Source of the DNA: Streptomyces sp. NBC_01237
GTDB lineage: Bacteria; Actinomycetota; Actinomycetes; Streptomycetales; Streptomycetaceae
Reading direction: 5' to 3'
DNA: 64,000 nucleotides
Assembly (NCBI RefSeq): GCF_035917275.1
Contig: NZ_CP108508.1
Coordinates: forward strand, 1,736,001-1,800,000
The notes below the pieces were generated by a model. That model had not been told where the DNA came from and did not search any database. It saw nothing but the letters and a program-made list of their open reading frames with translations. Within the stretch, counting starts at the first letter, position 1. The number at the start of each line of letters is the position of its first letter. Positions 20,588 to 28,936 of this stretch are shown piece after piece. A program made the position numbers and the translations under genes.

Positions 20588-22255
20588 CTACCGAGGGGAA
20601 CGCAGTTCCCGCCTGAGGATCTTCCCACTCGCCGTCTTGGGGAGCTCGGCCAGGATCTCCACCTCGCGCGGATACTTGTACGCGGCGAGGCGCTCCTTGC
20701 AGTACGCGCTCAGTTCACCGGGGGTGACAGCGGCTCCCGGGCGCAGGCTCACATAGGCCCGGACGCTCTCGCCGCGGTACGCGTCCGGCACCCCCACGAC
20801 AGCCGCCTCCCGGACCGCCGGGTGGGTGTGGAGCACGTCCTCCACCTCACGGGGCCAGACCTTGAATCCGGAGGCGTTGATCATGTCCTTCTTGCGGTCG
20901 ACGACGTAGAGCCAGCCCGCCGCGTCCATGAAGCCGATGTCTCCGGTGCGCAGCTCGCCGTCGGGGAAGGCGGCGGCGGTGGCCTCGGGCAGGTTCCAGT
21001 AACCGGAGACGACCTGCGGGCCGCGCACCGCGATCTCGCCCTGTTCCCCGAAGGGCACGTCGTCGCCGTGGTCGTCGATGATCCGCACCACGGTGTCGGG
21101 TCCGGGGACACCGACCGAGAGGGTGCCCGAGGCCGGGTCGACGGGAGCCTCCCGGTCCGGCGGCACGGAGGCGCAGGGGGCCGTGCACTCGGTGAGTCCG
21201 TAACCGTTGCGGATGTACGGGCCGAAGCCCGCCCGGAACCTCTCCACCAGTGCGGGCGGCAGGGGCGCGCCGCCCGAGGAGATCACCTGGAAGGAGGCGA
21301 AGTGCGCGGGGGTGGCGTCGGGGTGGGCGGCGAGCGCCATGAAGGCGGTCGACGGGCCGACGGTGTAGGCGGGGCGGTGGGTGGCGAAGGCTTCCAGGAC
21401 GACGCTCGCCTCGAAGCGGTGGGCGAGGACGAGGGTGCCCGCGTTGGTGAGGCAGACGGCGAGCTGGCAGACCATGCCGGTGATGTGGAAGAGCGGGGCG
21501 AGCGCGAAGTAGGAGGAGCCCTCGGCGATGGGGTGCCCGGTGCGCTGCCGCTCTGCGTTGATCATGATGTTGCCGTGGGAGTTCATGGCGCCCTTGGGGG
21601 TGCCGCTGGTCCCGGAGGTGTAGCTGATCAGCGCCACGTCCAGGGCCGTGAGGTCCCGGCCGGCGGGGGCGTCCAGGCCCCTTCGGGCGACGGTGACCAG
21701 ATCGGCCGCCCGGTCGTCGGGGCCGGGGGCCGGGAGCCGTTCGAAGGCGAGGACCCGGGGGTCGTTCTCCGTCTGGAGGTCCAGCTCGCAGGCGGTGATG
21801 GCGATCGTGACGGACGGGGCCTGTCCGGCGGTGTCCCGCAGATAGGACTCCCAGGCCCGGTCCGAGCAGATCAGGGCGCGGACCTGGGCGTCCTTCAGTA
21901 CGTGCCCGACCTCGCCGGACTTGTACATCGGGTTGAGCGGCACGACGGTGGCGCCGGCCTTCCAGGCGCCGAGCAGCGCCAGGACGAAGTGCGGGGTGTT
22001 CTGGAGCATGATCGCGACGCGGTCGCCGCGCCGGAGCCCCTCGGCCGCGAGATGCCCGGCCACGGAGTCGGAGAGCCGGTCGGTCTCCCGGTAGGTGAGG
22101 CGCCCGTCGAAGTAGGCGAGGGCGGGGTGCCCGGGGGCGCGGGCGACGGATGCGCGGAAGGCGTGCACCAGGGTCTCGGCCGGGGTGACGGGGGCGCGCT
22201 GGGCCGCGCTGAGCAGGGCCACCCAGGGCTTGGCCGCGTACGGGGAGGAGATCAT
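20588..22255 (-). CDS. AMP-dependent acyl-CoA synthetase/ligase
   Basis: A 555-residue adenylate-forming enzyme that activates a carboxylic acid to its CoA thioester. Core motifs are ISYTSGTSGTPKGAMNSHGN (P-loop like), the NGYGLTECTAP segment, the TGD of GELRTGDIGFMD, and the C-terminal LPKTASGKILRREL with its catalytic Lys. The substrate is probably a medium or long-chain acid. Its ATG overlaps the TGA of the upstream SDR by 4 bases (ATGA), which fixes the start and shows coupling; longer upstream frames are not real. Confidence 0.92.
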   Translation of the reverse strand: MISSPYAAKPWVALLSAAQRAPVTPAETLVHAFRASVARAPGHPALAYFDGRLTYRETDRLSDSVAGHLAAEGLRRGDRVAIMLQNTPHFVLALLGAWKAGATVVPLNPMYKSGEVGHVLKDAQVRALICSDRAWESYLRDTAGQAPSVTIAITACELDLQTENDPRVLAFERLPAPGPDDRAADLVTVARRGLDAPAGRDLTALDVALISYTSGTSGTPKGAMNSHGNIMINAERQRTGHPIAEGSSYFALAPLFHITGMVCQLAVCLTNAGTLVLAHRFEASVVLEAFATHRPAYTVGPSTAFMALAAHPDATPAHFASFQVISSGGAPLPPALVERFRAGFGPYIRNGYGLTECTAPCASVPPDREAPVDPASGTLSVGVPGPDTVVRIIDDHGDDVPFGEQGEIAVRGPQVVSGYWNLPEATAAAFPDGELRTGDIGFMDAAGWLYVVDRKKDMINASGFKVWPREVEDVLHTHPAVREAAVVGVPDAYRGESVRAYVSLRPGAAVTPGELSAYCKERLAAYKYPREVEILAELPKTASGKILRRELRSPR

Positions 22256-23016
22256 GCGCCGGCCCCCTCCCACTTCCGCTGGAGGTGGTTCATACTGCCC
22301 AGCCAGTGGTCGGGGTCCTTGGCGCGGGCCCGGTAGTACCCGGCGACCTCGGGGTGTGGCAGGACCAGGAAGCGGTCCTCGGCCATGGCGTCGAACAGCG
22401 CGTCGGCGACCGCCTCCGGCTCGATGGCGCCGGGGGCGAGGACCAGTTCGCCCGCGGAGCCCGCGGCGGTGAGCATGTCCGTACGCACGCCCTGCGGGCA
22501 GATCGCGTGGACCTTGAGGCCGCGGTGGCGGTAGGTCAGGGACAGCCACTCGGCGAAGGCGACGGCGCCGTGCTTGGTGACGCTGTACGGTGCCGCGCCG
22601 ATCATCGTCAGGAGTCCGGCGGCGGAGGCGGTGGTGACGAAGCGGCCGCTGCCGCGCTCCAGCCAGTCCGGGAGCAGGGCCCTGGCGGCGCGGACATGGG
22701 CCATGACGTTGACGTCCCAGGCGGCGGCCCAGATCTCCTCGTCGGCGAAGACGTCGCCGGGCGAGGCGAGGCCCGCGTTGGCGCAGTAGATGTCCACCGT
22801 GCCGTCGAGGGCGTCACGGGCGGCGTCCACGATGCGGGAGGCGTCGCCGGCGACGGCGGTGGCGCCGATCTCCTCGGCGAGCGGCTCGATCCGGCCGAGG
22901 TCGAGGTCGTTGACGACGACCCGCGCACCTTCCGCGGCGAATCTGCGGGCCAGCGCGGCGCCGATACCGCCTCCGGCTCCTGTGACCACCACGCCAGCGC
23001 CCTGCACCGTACTCAT
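22252..23016 (-). CDS. Short-chain dehydrogenase/reductase
   Basis: A 254-residue SDR. It contains VVTGAGGGIGAALARRF at the N-terminus, CANAG in place of the usual NNAG, the catalytic Ser in VTTASAAGLL and YSVTKHG (Tyr and Lys). It is the first gene of a three-gene operon with an acyl-CoA ligase and a TetR gene. A role in oxidising a hydroxyacyl-CoA or an alcohol on the way to the ligase substrate is plausible. The operator-like palindrome ends 40 bases upstream of the ATG. Confidence 0.9.
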   Translation of the reverse strand: MSTVQGAGVVVTGAGGGIGAALARRFAAEGARVVVNDLDLGRIEPLAEEIGATAVAGDASRIVDAARDALDGTVDIYCANAGLASPGDVFADEEIWAAAWDVNVMAHVRAARALLPDWLERGSGRFVTTASAAGLLTMIGAAPYSVTKHGAVAFAEWLSLTYRHRGLKVHAICPQGVRTDMLTAAGSAGELVLAPGAIEPEAVADALFDAMAEDRFLVLPHPEVAGYYRARAKDPDHWLGSMNHLQRKWEGAGA

Positions 23017-23055
23017 CGGGTCCCGCCTCTCTCAGCCGACTGCCCCGGCAGACTA

Positions 23056-23065
23056 ACCGGTCGGT
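23056..23065. promoter_or_regulatory. TetR-type palindrome before SDR/ligase/TetR operon
   Basis: ACCG-GT-CGGT with flanks giving TAACCGGTCGGTATG. Thirteen bases (ACCGGTCGGTATG) recur exactly, in inverse orientation, at 44900-44912. It lies about 40 bp before the SDR start, where repression of the operon would be effective. Confidence 0.65.
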
Positions 23066-23143
23066 ATGTCGCCGGGGAAGAGGCCGGGGCCAGGACGGGG
23101 AAACTGCCCGGTCCGAGTCGTTCCGCGCGGCCCGCGCGGACGC

Positions 23144-23149
23144 TAGCGT
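23144..23149 (+). promoter_or_regulatory. -10 hexamer before the namZ leader ORF
   Basis: TAGCGT lies 8 bases before an ATG at 23158. The same TAGCGT-N7-ATG arrangement is seen at 35003 and 58471. Confidence 0.45.
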
Positions 23150-23157
23150 GCGTGACC

Positions 23158-23193
23158 ATGACAGTCAGCGCGATCATGGAGGTAGCGGAATGA
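23158..23193 (+). CDS. Possible leaderless 11-residue leader ORF coupled to namZ
   Basis: ATG at 23158 opens an 11-codon frame (MTVSAIMEVAE) whose TGA overlaps the ATG of namZ (AATGA). A TAGCGT hexamer 8 bases upstream would start transcription at or beside this ATG. The GGAGG for namZ (23179-23183) lies inside this tiny ORF. Ribosomes ending here would be placed to start namZ. It may be only a by-product of a short leader, so confidence is limited. Confidence 0.35.
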   Translation: MTVSAIMEVAE

Positions 23194-24458
23194 GCCTGTC
23201 CAGACGTGGTTTGCTGGCCGCCGGGAGCGCTGTGGGCGCCCTCGCGGCAACGGCGGCCGGGACCGGTCCCGCGGCCGCCCGTCCGGGGCACGGCGGCGGG
23301 CACGGCAGGGTCCGCACCGGGTTCGACCGGCTGGCCGCCGACGGCTACCGGACGCTGCGGGGCCAGAAGGTCGGGATCGTCACCAATCCGACCGGTGTCA
23401 CCGCCGATGTGCGCCACATCGTCGATGTGATGCATCCGGACCCGCGGGTGAACCTGACCGCCGTCTTCGGCCCGGAGCACGGCTTCCGGGGCACCGCGCA
23501 GGCGGGAGGCTCGGAGGGCCGGTACGACGACCCGGCGACCGGGCTGCCGGTCTACGACACGTATCTGAAGAGCGGTCAGCCGCTCGCGGACATCTTCACC
23601 GCCTCCGGGGTGGACACGGTCGTCTTCGACATCCAGGACGCGGGGGCCCGTTTCTACACGTACATCTGGACGCTGTACGACTGCATGGAGGCCGCCGCGC
23701 TCGCGGGCAGACGTTTCGTCGTCCTGGACCGGCCGAACCCGGTGACCGGGCGCGCGGCGCTCGGGCCGGTCCTCGATCCGGCGTTCGCGACGTTCGTGGG
23801 CCGCCGGGAGATCGCCCAGGCCCATGGCATGACCGTCGCCGAGCTGGCCCTGTTCTTCAACGCGGAGTTCCTGGCCGAGCGGCCGGCGGAGCTGGACGTG
23901 GTCACGATGTCGGGGTGGCGGCGCTCGGACTTCTTCGACGGGACCGGGCTGCCGTGGGTGCCGCCGAGCCCGAACATGCCGACCGCCGAGACGGCCCTCG
24001 TCTACTCCGGCACCTGCCTCTTCGAGGGCACGAACCTCTCCGAGGGCCGGGGCACCACGCGGCCGTTCGAGCTGCTGGGGGCGGAGGGCATCGACCACCG
24101 CTGGGCGGCCGCCGCCAACGCGCTGGAACTGCCCGGGGTGGCGTTCCGCGAGGCGTACTTCGCCCCGACGTTCTCCAAGTTCCAGGGGAAGACGGTCGGC
24201 GGGGTGCAGCTGCACGTCCAGGACCGGGAGGTCTTCGACCCGGTCCGCACCGGCATCGCCCTGCTGGTGACGGCGAAGCGGTCCTGGAGCGGCTTCGCCT
24301 GGCGCCCGGACAACTGGATCGACAAGCTCACCGGGAACACCCGGGTCCGCACCATGATCGACGCGGGCGCGGACACCGACGAGGTGGTGGGTGCCTGGCG
24401 CGAGGACCTGGCGGCGTTCCGGGCGAAGCGGAAGAAGTATCTGCGGTACGGCGGGTAG
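23190..24458 (+). CDS. namZ: Exo-beta-N-acetylmuramidase NamZ (DUF1343), TAT-exported
   Basis: A 422-residue protein of the DUF1343 family; the Bacillus subtilis member NamZ removes terminal MurNAc from peptidoglycan fragments. A twin-arginine signal is present (SLSRRGLLAAGSAVGALA), followed by a low-complexity linker. Family motifs include GIVTNPTGV, FGPEHGFRG, DIQDAGARFYTY, LDRPNPVTG and the SPNMPTAETALVYSGTCLFEGTN region. It should work in cell-wall recycling or turnover outside the membrane. GGAGG is 6 bases before the ATG at 23190. It is flanked upstream by a possible coupled micro-ORF. Confidence 0.9.
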   Translation: MSLSRRGLLAAGSAVGALAATAAGTGPAAARPGHGGGHGRVRTGFDRLAADGYRTLRGQKVGIVTNPTGVTADVRHIVDVMHPDPRVNLTAVFGPEHGFRGTAQAGGSEGRYDDPATGLPVYDTYLKSGQPLADIFTASGVDTVVFDIQDAGARFYTYIWTLYDCMEAAALAGRRFVVLDRPNPVTGRAALGPVLDPAFATFVGRREIAQAHGMTVAELALFFNAEFLAERPAELDVVTMSGWRRSDFFDGTGLPWVPPSPNMPTAETALVYSGTCLFEGTNLSEGRGTTRPFELLGAEGIDHRWAAAANALELPGVAFREAYFAPTFSKFQGKTVGGVQLHVQDREVFDPVRTGIALLVTAKRSWSGFAWRPDNWIDKLTGNTRVRTMIDAGADTDEVVGAWREDLAAFRAKRKKYLRYGG

Positions 24459-24596
24459 GACGGGCGGGTGCCGTCCCCGTGGGTGCCGTCCCCCGCGGGC
24501 GGGCGGCGCCCGGCCCGTCGGGGCGCCCACGGGGGGGCAGACCCCCGTCGGGCGGTCGGGCAGCGGACAGTCGGGGCCGGCGGAGCCGCCGGGCGG

Positions 24597-25076
24597 TCAG
24601 ACGGTCAGGTCCAGTTCGCCGAGGTACTCGCCGTCGTTCGTCAGCCCGCGCTTGAGGTAACCGAGCCCCAGGTAGAAGTTCTCCGGGCCGCCCTCGCCGG
24701 GATGCCAGGTCACCGTGGAGAGCGTCCCGCCGCGCCTGCGGAGCTCCTCGTTCACCGCGCGCACCGCGAAGCGCCCGTAGCCGCGGCCCTGTTCACCGGC
24801 GTCGATGGCCAGGCGCCAGAGCCCGGAGCGCGGCGGGGCGTCCGGTACGTCCGCGTCGTAGTCGAAGGGGACGTCGAAGAAGGCCATCACGAAGCCCACG
24901 ATCCGCTCGCCGTCGCAGATCAGCCGGGGCCAGGCCATGCCGGGGTGCACATACGCCTCGGCCAGCGACTGGGCGACCGGCGCCACGAACGTCGTCTGGT
25001 CCGGGCGGACCTGAAGACGGCAGGCGGCGATCACGTTGTCGGGGGTGACCTTCTCCAGGCGCAAGGACGCTGTCAT
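24597..25076 (-). CDS. GNAT-family N-acetyltransferase
   Basis: A 159-residue acetyltransferase. The acetyl-CoA pyrophosphate loop is EQGRGYGRFAV and the ending FYLGLGYLKRG is the usual strand 5/6 motif. The N-terminal LEKVTPDNVIAACRLQV resembles the diamine or spermidine acetyltransferase branch, but the substrate is not certain. TAGGGT 7 bases before the ATG at 25076 implies a leaderless start and excludes the longer upstream frame. It follows a hairpin that ends the penicillin-acylase transcript. Confidence 0.87.
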   Translation of the reverse strand: MTASLRLEKVTPDNVIAACRLQVRPDQTTFVAPVAQSLAEAYVHPGMAWPRLICDGERIVGFVMAFFDVPFDYDADVPDAPPRSGLWRLAIDAGEQGRGYGRFAVRAVNEELRRRGGTLSTVTWHPGEGGPENFYLGLGYLKRGLTNDGEYLGELDLTV

Positions 25077-25083
25077 GTACGGC

Positions 25084-25089
25084 ACCCTA
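25084..25089 (-). promoter_or_regulatory. -10 hexamer of a leaderless transcript (GNAT gene)
   Basis: On the minus strand TAGGGT is followed by 7 bases and the ATG at 25076. Confidence 0.5.
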
Positions 25090-25104
25090 TCCCCGGACCG
25101 GGGA

Positions 25105-25158
25105 GGCCCGGCCACCGAATATCGCCTGGTCAGGTCGGCGATACCGGGCGGCCGGGCC
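25105..25158. terminator. Hairpin after penicillin-acylase gene
   Basis: GGCCCGGCC (25105-25113) pairs with GGCCGGGCC (25150-25158), and the inner TATCGCC (25120-25126) pairs with GGCGATA (25137-25143). It lies 15 bp after the stop codon. Confidence 0.65.
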
Positions 25159-25172
25159 CCTCCACGAGATCC

Positions 25173-28001
25173 CTACCGGTGGGAGGGGAACTCCACGACC
25201 TGCTGATAGGTCGGCCGGTTCTGCCAGTGGATCGACTTCTGCGAGATCCCGCCCAGCGGGCGGTGGATGATCGCGTCGGAGCACCACTGCTCGCCGGGCC
25301 CGCAACTGTCGTCACCGGGATAGACCTCGGTGGCCGGTTCGGCCGCCGCCTGCTTCAGGGTGGCGAGCAGGGCGTCACGGCAGCTGCTCAGGTCGCCGTT
25401 GCCGCAGTACGTCTTCGCCAGCGGGCCCTTGACGGGCTGCCCGAGGACCTGGCGCAGATCCTTGTCGGCGAAGCCCCACCAGCCGTACTGGAAGGCGGAA
25501 CCGCTGTGCGCCCCGCTCGGCCCGTGGGCGGCCGCCGGGGATTCGTCGACGGCGAGGCTGCCGGTCAGGGCGTTGTAGAGGCCGTCGCCCAGGCCGGGCC
25601 GGAATTCGGCCTCGATCAGTTTCGGCCACCAGGCGTCCATGATCCGTACCGCGTCCGCGTGGGTGTACGTGTGGGAGCCCTCACCGCTCTCCCTGCGCTG
25701 CGATCCGGCCGCCCGCCAGGACTCCAGCTGCTGCACCGCCGCACTGACCTCCGGGTCGGAGACGGGCCGGGAGCGCACCACCTTCAGCAGTTCGGGCAGC
25801 AGCCGCTCGCCCCGCAGATCGGTGAGCGCGGCATCGGCCATGGCCCGGGTCAGGGAGGCGCGGGTGACCCCGCCCTCCTCGACGAGCCTCGCCACCCGGT
25901 CGTCCAGCAGGTCGCCCCGGTGCACGGCCCCGAAGCCGAAGCCCGCGCTCGCGTAGCCCTCGGCCTGCCGGTTGTTCCAGGAGACGTAGTAGTCCTGGCC
26001 GCTGGACTGCGGGTGCTCGGCGTACGGGGTGTAGTCGGCGGTGTTGGCCGCCGGGTCGTAGCCCCGCCACTCGTACGCCCGCTCGGCGCTGATCGGCAGG
26101 GCCGGGTCGACGCCCTGCGCCCGGACCGGGTTCATGCCGCTGTTGAAGTAGGCGGCGGTGCGGGAGTCGGCGTAGAACCAGTTGAAGGCGTAGTCGATAT
26201 GGCTTGCCGCGCGCTGGAAGGAGGCGGCGTCCTTGACCTGTTCGGGGTCGTTGAGCAGCTGGAAGCCGATGATCGAGTCGGCCTCGTGGCGGTAGGTGGT
26301 GCGCAGCGAGGTGTACGCGACGGGCTTGCCGGCCACCGTGGCGCGATGGGTGACGATGCCGTAGTTCGTGCGCCACACCCGCATGAGGTAGGAGCCCGCG
26401 GCGGTGGAGTCGGCGACGGTCGGCTTCCAGGAGTTGGCGCGCTCCAGTTTCTCCATCGCGGTGCAGGTGCCCCGGTAGAGGTAGTGCGTGGAGTCCTTGG
26501 TGGGGGCGCCGCCTCCGGGTTCGCACAGCTCGATGGCGTACGTGTCGGTGATGTCCTGGCCGGCCGAGGTGGCGCTCCAGGCGTAGTCCTGACCGCGGCC
26601 CATCTGGATGTACATGCCGACTCCGGCGAAGGAGACGCCCCGGGCGCTGATGCCGGGACCCTGGAGTTCCTGGAGCATCATCAACTGGGGTGCGAAATAG
26701 CCGGTCTGCGGTCCGAAGACGGCGATCGGGTTTCCGCTCGCGGTGTGCTTGCCGGAGACCAGCAGGGCGTTGGACATGCCGCGCTTCTCGGCGCCGGTGC
26801 CGGAGCCCGGGAGCGAGCCCTCGGGGATGACGCCCTTGTCGTACATGCCCTGGAGCGGTTCGAGGGCGGCCGGGGCCTCGACCGGGTCCTTCCGGTCTGT
26901 TCCCGCCGAGCCGGTCCGGTCGTGGATCAGTGGTTCGGGTGTGACGGAGCCCCGGTCGGGAAGGGCGGTGCCGCGGGCGTTGTCCGGCTTGCCCGCGTAC
27001 GGGAACGCGGTGCCGTCGTGGACGGTGAGCACGGCCTCGGGATCCTCGCGCTGCCGGAACGACTCCCAGACCTTGGTTCCTTCGGCGACGCCGTACTTCT
27101 CCTGGGCGGCCAGCAGGGAGAGGGCGGCCTGCACCTCACCGCCTCCGCCACCGCCGAACTGCCCGCCGACGACGGACGCGATCGAGATCAGGTCGGTCAG
27201 CCGGAAGGGCTGGATCTCGCCGATGTTGGTGATGGCGTCGATCTTGCCGGTGAGGACGTACTCGCCGGGGAAGTAGCGGCCCTTCTTGGACTTCTCCCGG
27301 TAGGCGTTGATCCCGTCGACATACGCCTGGGCGTCGGCCATGGCCTGCTCGCCCTGCGGGCCCTCGGTGGTCCTGATCCGCTCGACCTGGGCTTCGAGGT
27401 CGGCCTCGGTGTACGGGGCCTGCGGCCAGAACTGCTGCTCCAGGCCCTGGTTGGCGAGGGCGCCGCCCGCGAACGAGGTCAGTTCGCCGCGCCCGATGTG
27501 CCGGAAGAGGTCCATCAGCCAGAGCCGGTCCTGGCCGGCGGCGAACCCGGCGCCGAATTCGGTGCCGTAACGGGTGGTGCCCTTGATGTGGGGGACACCG
27601 CTGGCCTTGTCCCGGGTGATGGTGACGTCCTCGCGGGGCGAGATGACGGATTCGATCCGGTCCTTCGCGACCCCGAAGGAGGCGTCGTTGAAGAAGTCGG
27701 TCAGCTTCCGGTCGGTGAGAGCGGTGTGCCCGGCCACCAGGCCGTTGTAGCGGTCGAGTTGGTCGTCGCTGTGGGCCGGGTGCGTGCCGAACGCCTTGTT
27801 GCCGAGGATCTCGACGAGGGTGGCGTTGCCGTTCTCGCCCGGGGGGAGGATGTCGGCGCACTGCCCCTGGCAGTGATCGGTGACGGGTACGGGTTCCGCC
27901 GCCGCGGCCCGGGCCGGTGGCGAGGCCGTCGGCAGGAAGGTACCGAGGGCGAGGGCGGCCGCGACTGCGGCGGCCCTGAATGTGCCGGTGCGTGGGGGCA
28001 T
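25173..28001 (-). CDS. Secreted penicillin-acylase family Ntn hydrolase
   Basis: A 942-residue precursor of the penicillin amidase family (N-terminal nucleophile hydrolases). A signal peptide ends near residue 34. The alpha-chain part (about 45-330) contains DVTITRDKASGVPHIKG and GFAAGQDRLWLMDLFRHIGRG. The spacer is followed by RGMSNALLVSG, where Ser410 should be the autocatalytically exposed nucleophile of the beta chain. It probably hydrolyses N-acyl amides (beta-lactam side chains, acyl-homoserine lactones, capsaicin or similar) outside the cell. A Gly run at 283-288 is unusual. Monocistronic, with a hairpin downstream and an inverted repeat upstream. Confidence 0.9.
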   Translation of the reverse strand: MPPRTGTFRAAAVAAALALGTFLPTASPPARAAAAEPVPVTDHCQGQCADILPPGENGNATLVEILGNKAFGTHPAHSDDQLDRYNGLVAGHTALTDRKLTDFFNDASFGVAKDRIESVISPREDVTITRDKASGVPHIKGTTRYGTEFGAGFAAGQDRLWLMDLFRHIGRGELTSFAGGALANQGLEQQFWPQAPYTEADLEAQVERIRTTEGPQGEQAMADAQAYVDGINAYREKSKKGRYFPGEYVLTGKIDAITNIGEIQPFRLTDLISIASVVGGQFGGGGGGEVQAALSLLAAQEKYGVAEGTKVWESFRQREDPEAVLTVHDGTAFPYAGKPDNARGTALPDRGSVTPEPLIHDRTGSAGTDRKDPVEAPAALEPLQGMYDKGVIPEGSLPGSGTGAEKRGMSNALLVSGKHTASGNPIAVFGPQTGYFAPQLMMLQELQGPGISARGVSFAGVGMYIQMGRGQDYAWSATSAGQDITDTYAIELCEPGGGAPTKDSTHYLYRGTCTAMEKLERANSWKPTVADSTAAGSYLMRVWRTNYGIVTHRATVAGKPVAYTSLRTTYRHEADSIIGFQLLNDPEQVKDAASFQRAASHIDYAFNWFYADSRTAAYFNSGMNPVRAQGVDPALPISAERAYEWRGYDPAANTADYTPYAEHPQSSGQDYYVSWNNRQAEGYASAGFGFGAVHRGDLLDDRVARLVEEGGVTRASLTRAMADAALTDLRGERLLPELLKVVRSRPVSDPEVSAAVQQLESWRAAGSQRRESGEGSHTYTHADAVRIMDAWWPKLIEAEFRPGLGDGLYNALTGSLAVDESPAAAHGPSGAHSGSAFQYGWWGFADKDLRQVLGQPVKGPLAKTYCGNGDLSSCRDALLATLKQAAAEPATEVYPGDDSCGPGEQWCSDAIIHRPLGGISQKSIHWQNRPTYQQVVEFPSHR

Positions 28002-28058
28002 GCGTGCTCCTCCGAGAGGCCGATGCGCCGGAGGTTACTGGCGGTATCACCCATCAGT

Positions 28059-28079
28059 AAGGTGAACATCGGTCACCTT
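28059..28079. promoter_or_regulatory. Inverted repeat upstream of penicillin-acylase gene
   Basis: AAGGTGA-N7-TCACCTT is a perfect 7-bp inverted repeat located 58 bp before the start codon of the acylase gene. It is a candidate operator for an unknown regulator. The rest of the 268-bp gap up to 28269 shows only the GGAGG of the next gene. Confidence 0.5.
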
Positions 28080-28269
28080 CTCCGAATCACCACATGTGCG
28101 CACGCCCTCTCACCACCGGGGCGCGCGCCGCCACGCAACCGGTCATCACCCCGGCCCCACGTGGGGTGTCTCAGCCATTGGACGTTTCTCATCTTTCGAT
28201 GGAGCCGAAACGGGCAGTCGTACGTCCATTCCTTGACGCCGAAGTACGAGTGACGGAGGTGGCAGTGTC

Positions 28270-28881
28270 ATGGCTGGTTTCCGGAGTCTTGCGAGACAGG
28301 TCCGCGATCCGCTGGGCGATCTGGCATTGCGGCGGTACTCGCTGCGCAAGTGCCTGGAGAGGTTCGCCCCTTACGGCCACCGGGCGACGTGGCACCATCT
28401 GTGCGCCCGGCACGGGATCGGACCCGAGGACCGGGCCCCCGATCCGGTGCGCCTGATGCGCGCGCTGGAGGAGCTGGAGGAGGCGCGGGCCATCTGGCTC
28501 GCGTACGAGACGGGGTTCGCGGAGCGCAGGCGGCGCGAGAAGCACGACGGGCGGCGCCGGCCGGCCGCGTTCGACGACTGGCACCGCCGCACCTGGGGCG
28601 GCAACGGTGTCGCCCGTTGCGCCGACCCCGGGGTCCATCCGTCCGCACCGCTCGCCGAGGTGCTGCGCCGGCTGATCGCGGCACTGGGGTCGGAGCCCGG
28701 GGCGGCCTGCCCGGTCTGCACGGCGACCGGTTTCGCCTGGCGGCAGGACGCCGGCCGGGAGCCGTGGTCGGGGCCGGTCTGCACCGGATGCGGCATCGTG
28801 GTGCCGCGGCCCGTGCTGACGGCCGGTGCGCTGGCGAGGGCCCGGCGGATGCGTCACCGGGACCTGGCGTCGGCGGCGTGA
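28270..28881 (+). CDS. Unknown protein with C-terminal zinc ribbon
   Basis: A 203-residue basic, probably cytosolic protein I cannot assign to a named family. Residues about 1-110 are helical and rich in Arg and Glu. A four-cysteine zinc ribbon lies near the C-terminus: CPVCTATGF and CTGCGIVV, separated by 19 residues. This could be a nucleic acid or protein-binding module. GGAGG lies 10 bases before the ATG. It is convergent with the next unknown gene. Confidence 0.65.
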   Translation: MAGFRSLARQVRDPLGDLALRRYSLRKCLERFAPYGHRATWHHLCARHGIGPEDRAPDPVRLMRALEELEEARAIWLAYETGFAERRRREKHDGRRRPAAFDDWHRRTWGGNGVARCADPGVHPSAPLAEVLRRLIAALGSEPGAACPVCTATGFAWRQDAGREPWSGPVCTGCGIVVPRPVLTAGALARARRMRHRDLASAA

Positions 28882-28936
28882 GGCGCACCCGGGCCGGGCG
28901 GTCCGGGAAGCGACGGTCCGGGAAGCGACGCGGCGC

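Noticed and set aside
24459..24596. A terminator after namZ
   Set aside because: Only a weak GGCGCCC/GGGGCGCC pairing is visible in very G+C-rich DNA, so it was not listed.
24468..28253. An open frame of 1261 codons on the plus strand
   Set aside because: It runs antisense through the GNAT and penicillin-acylase genes. High G+C produces such frames; its protein is low-complexity Gly/Val/Ala/Asp-rich sequence with no family features.
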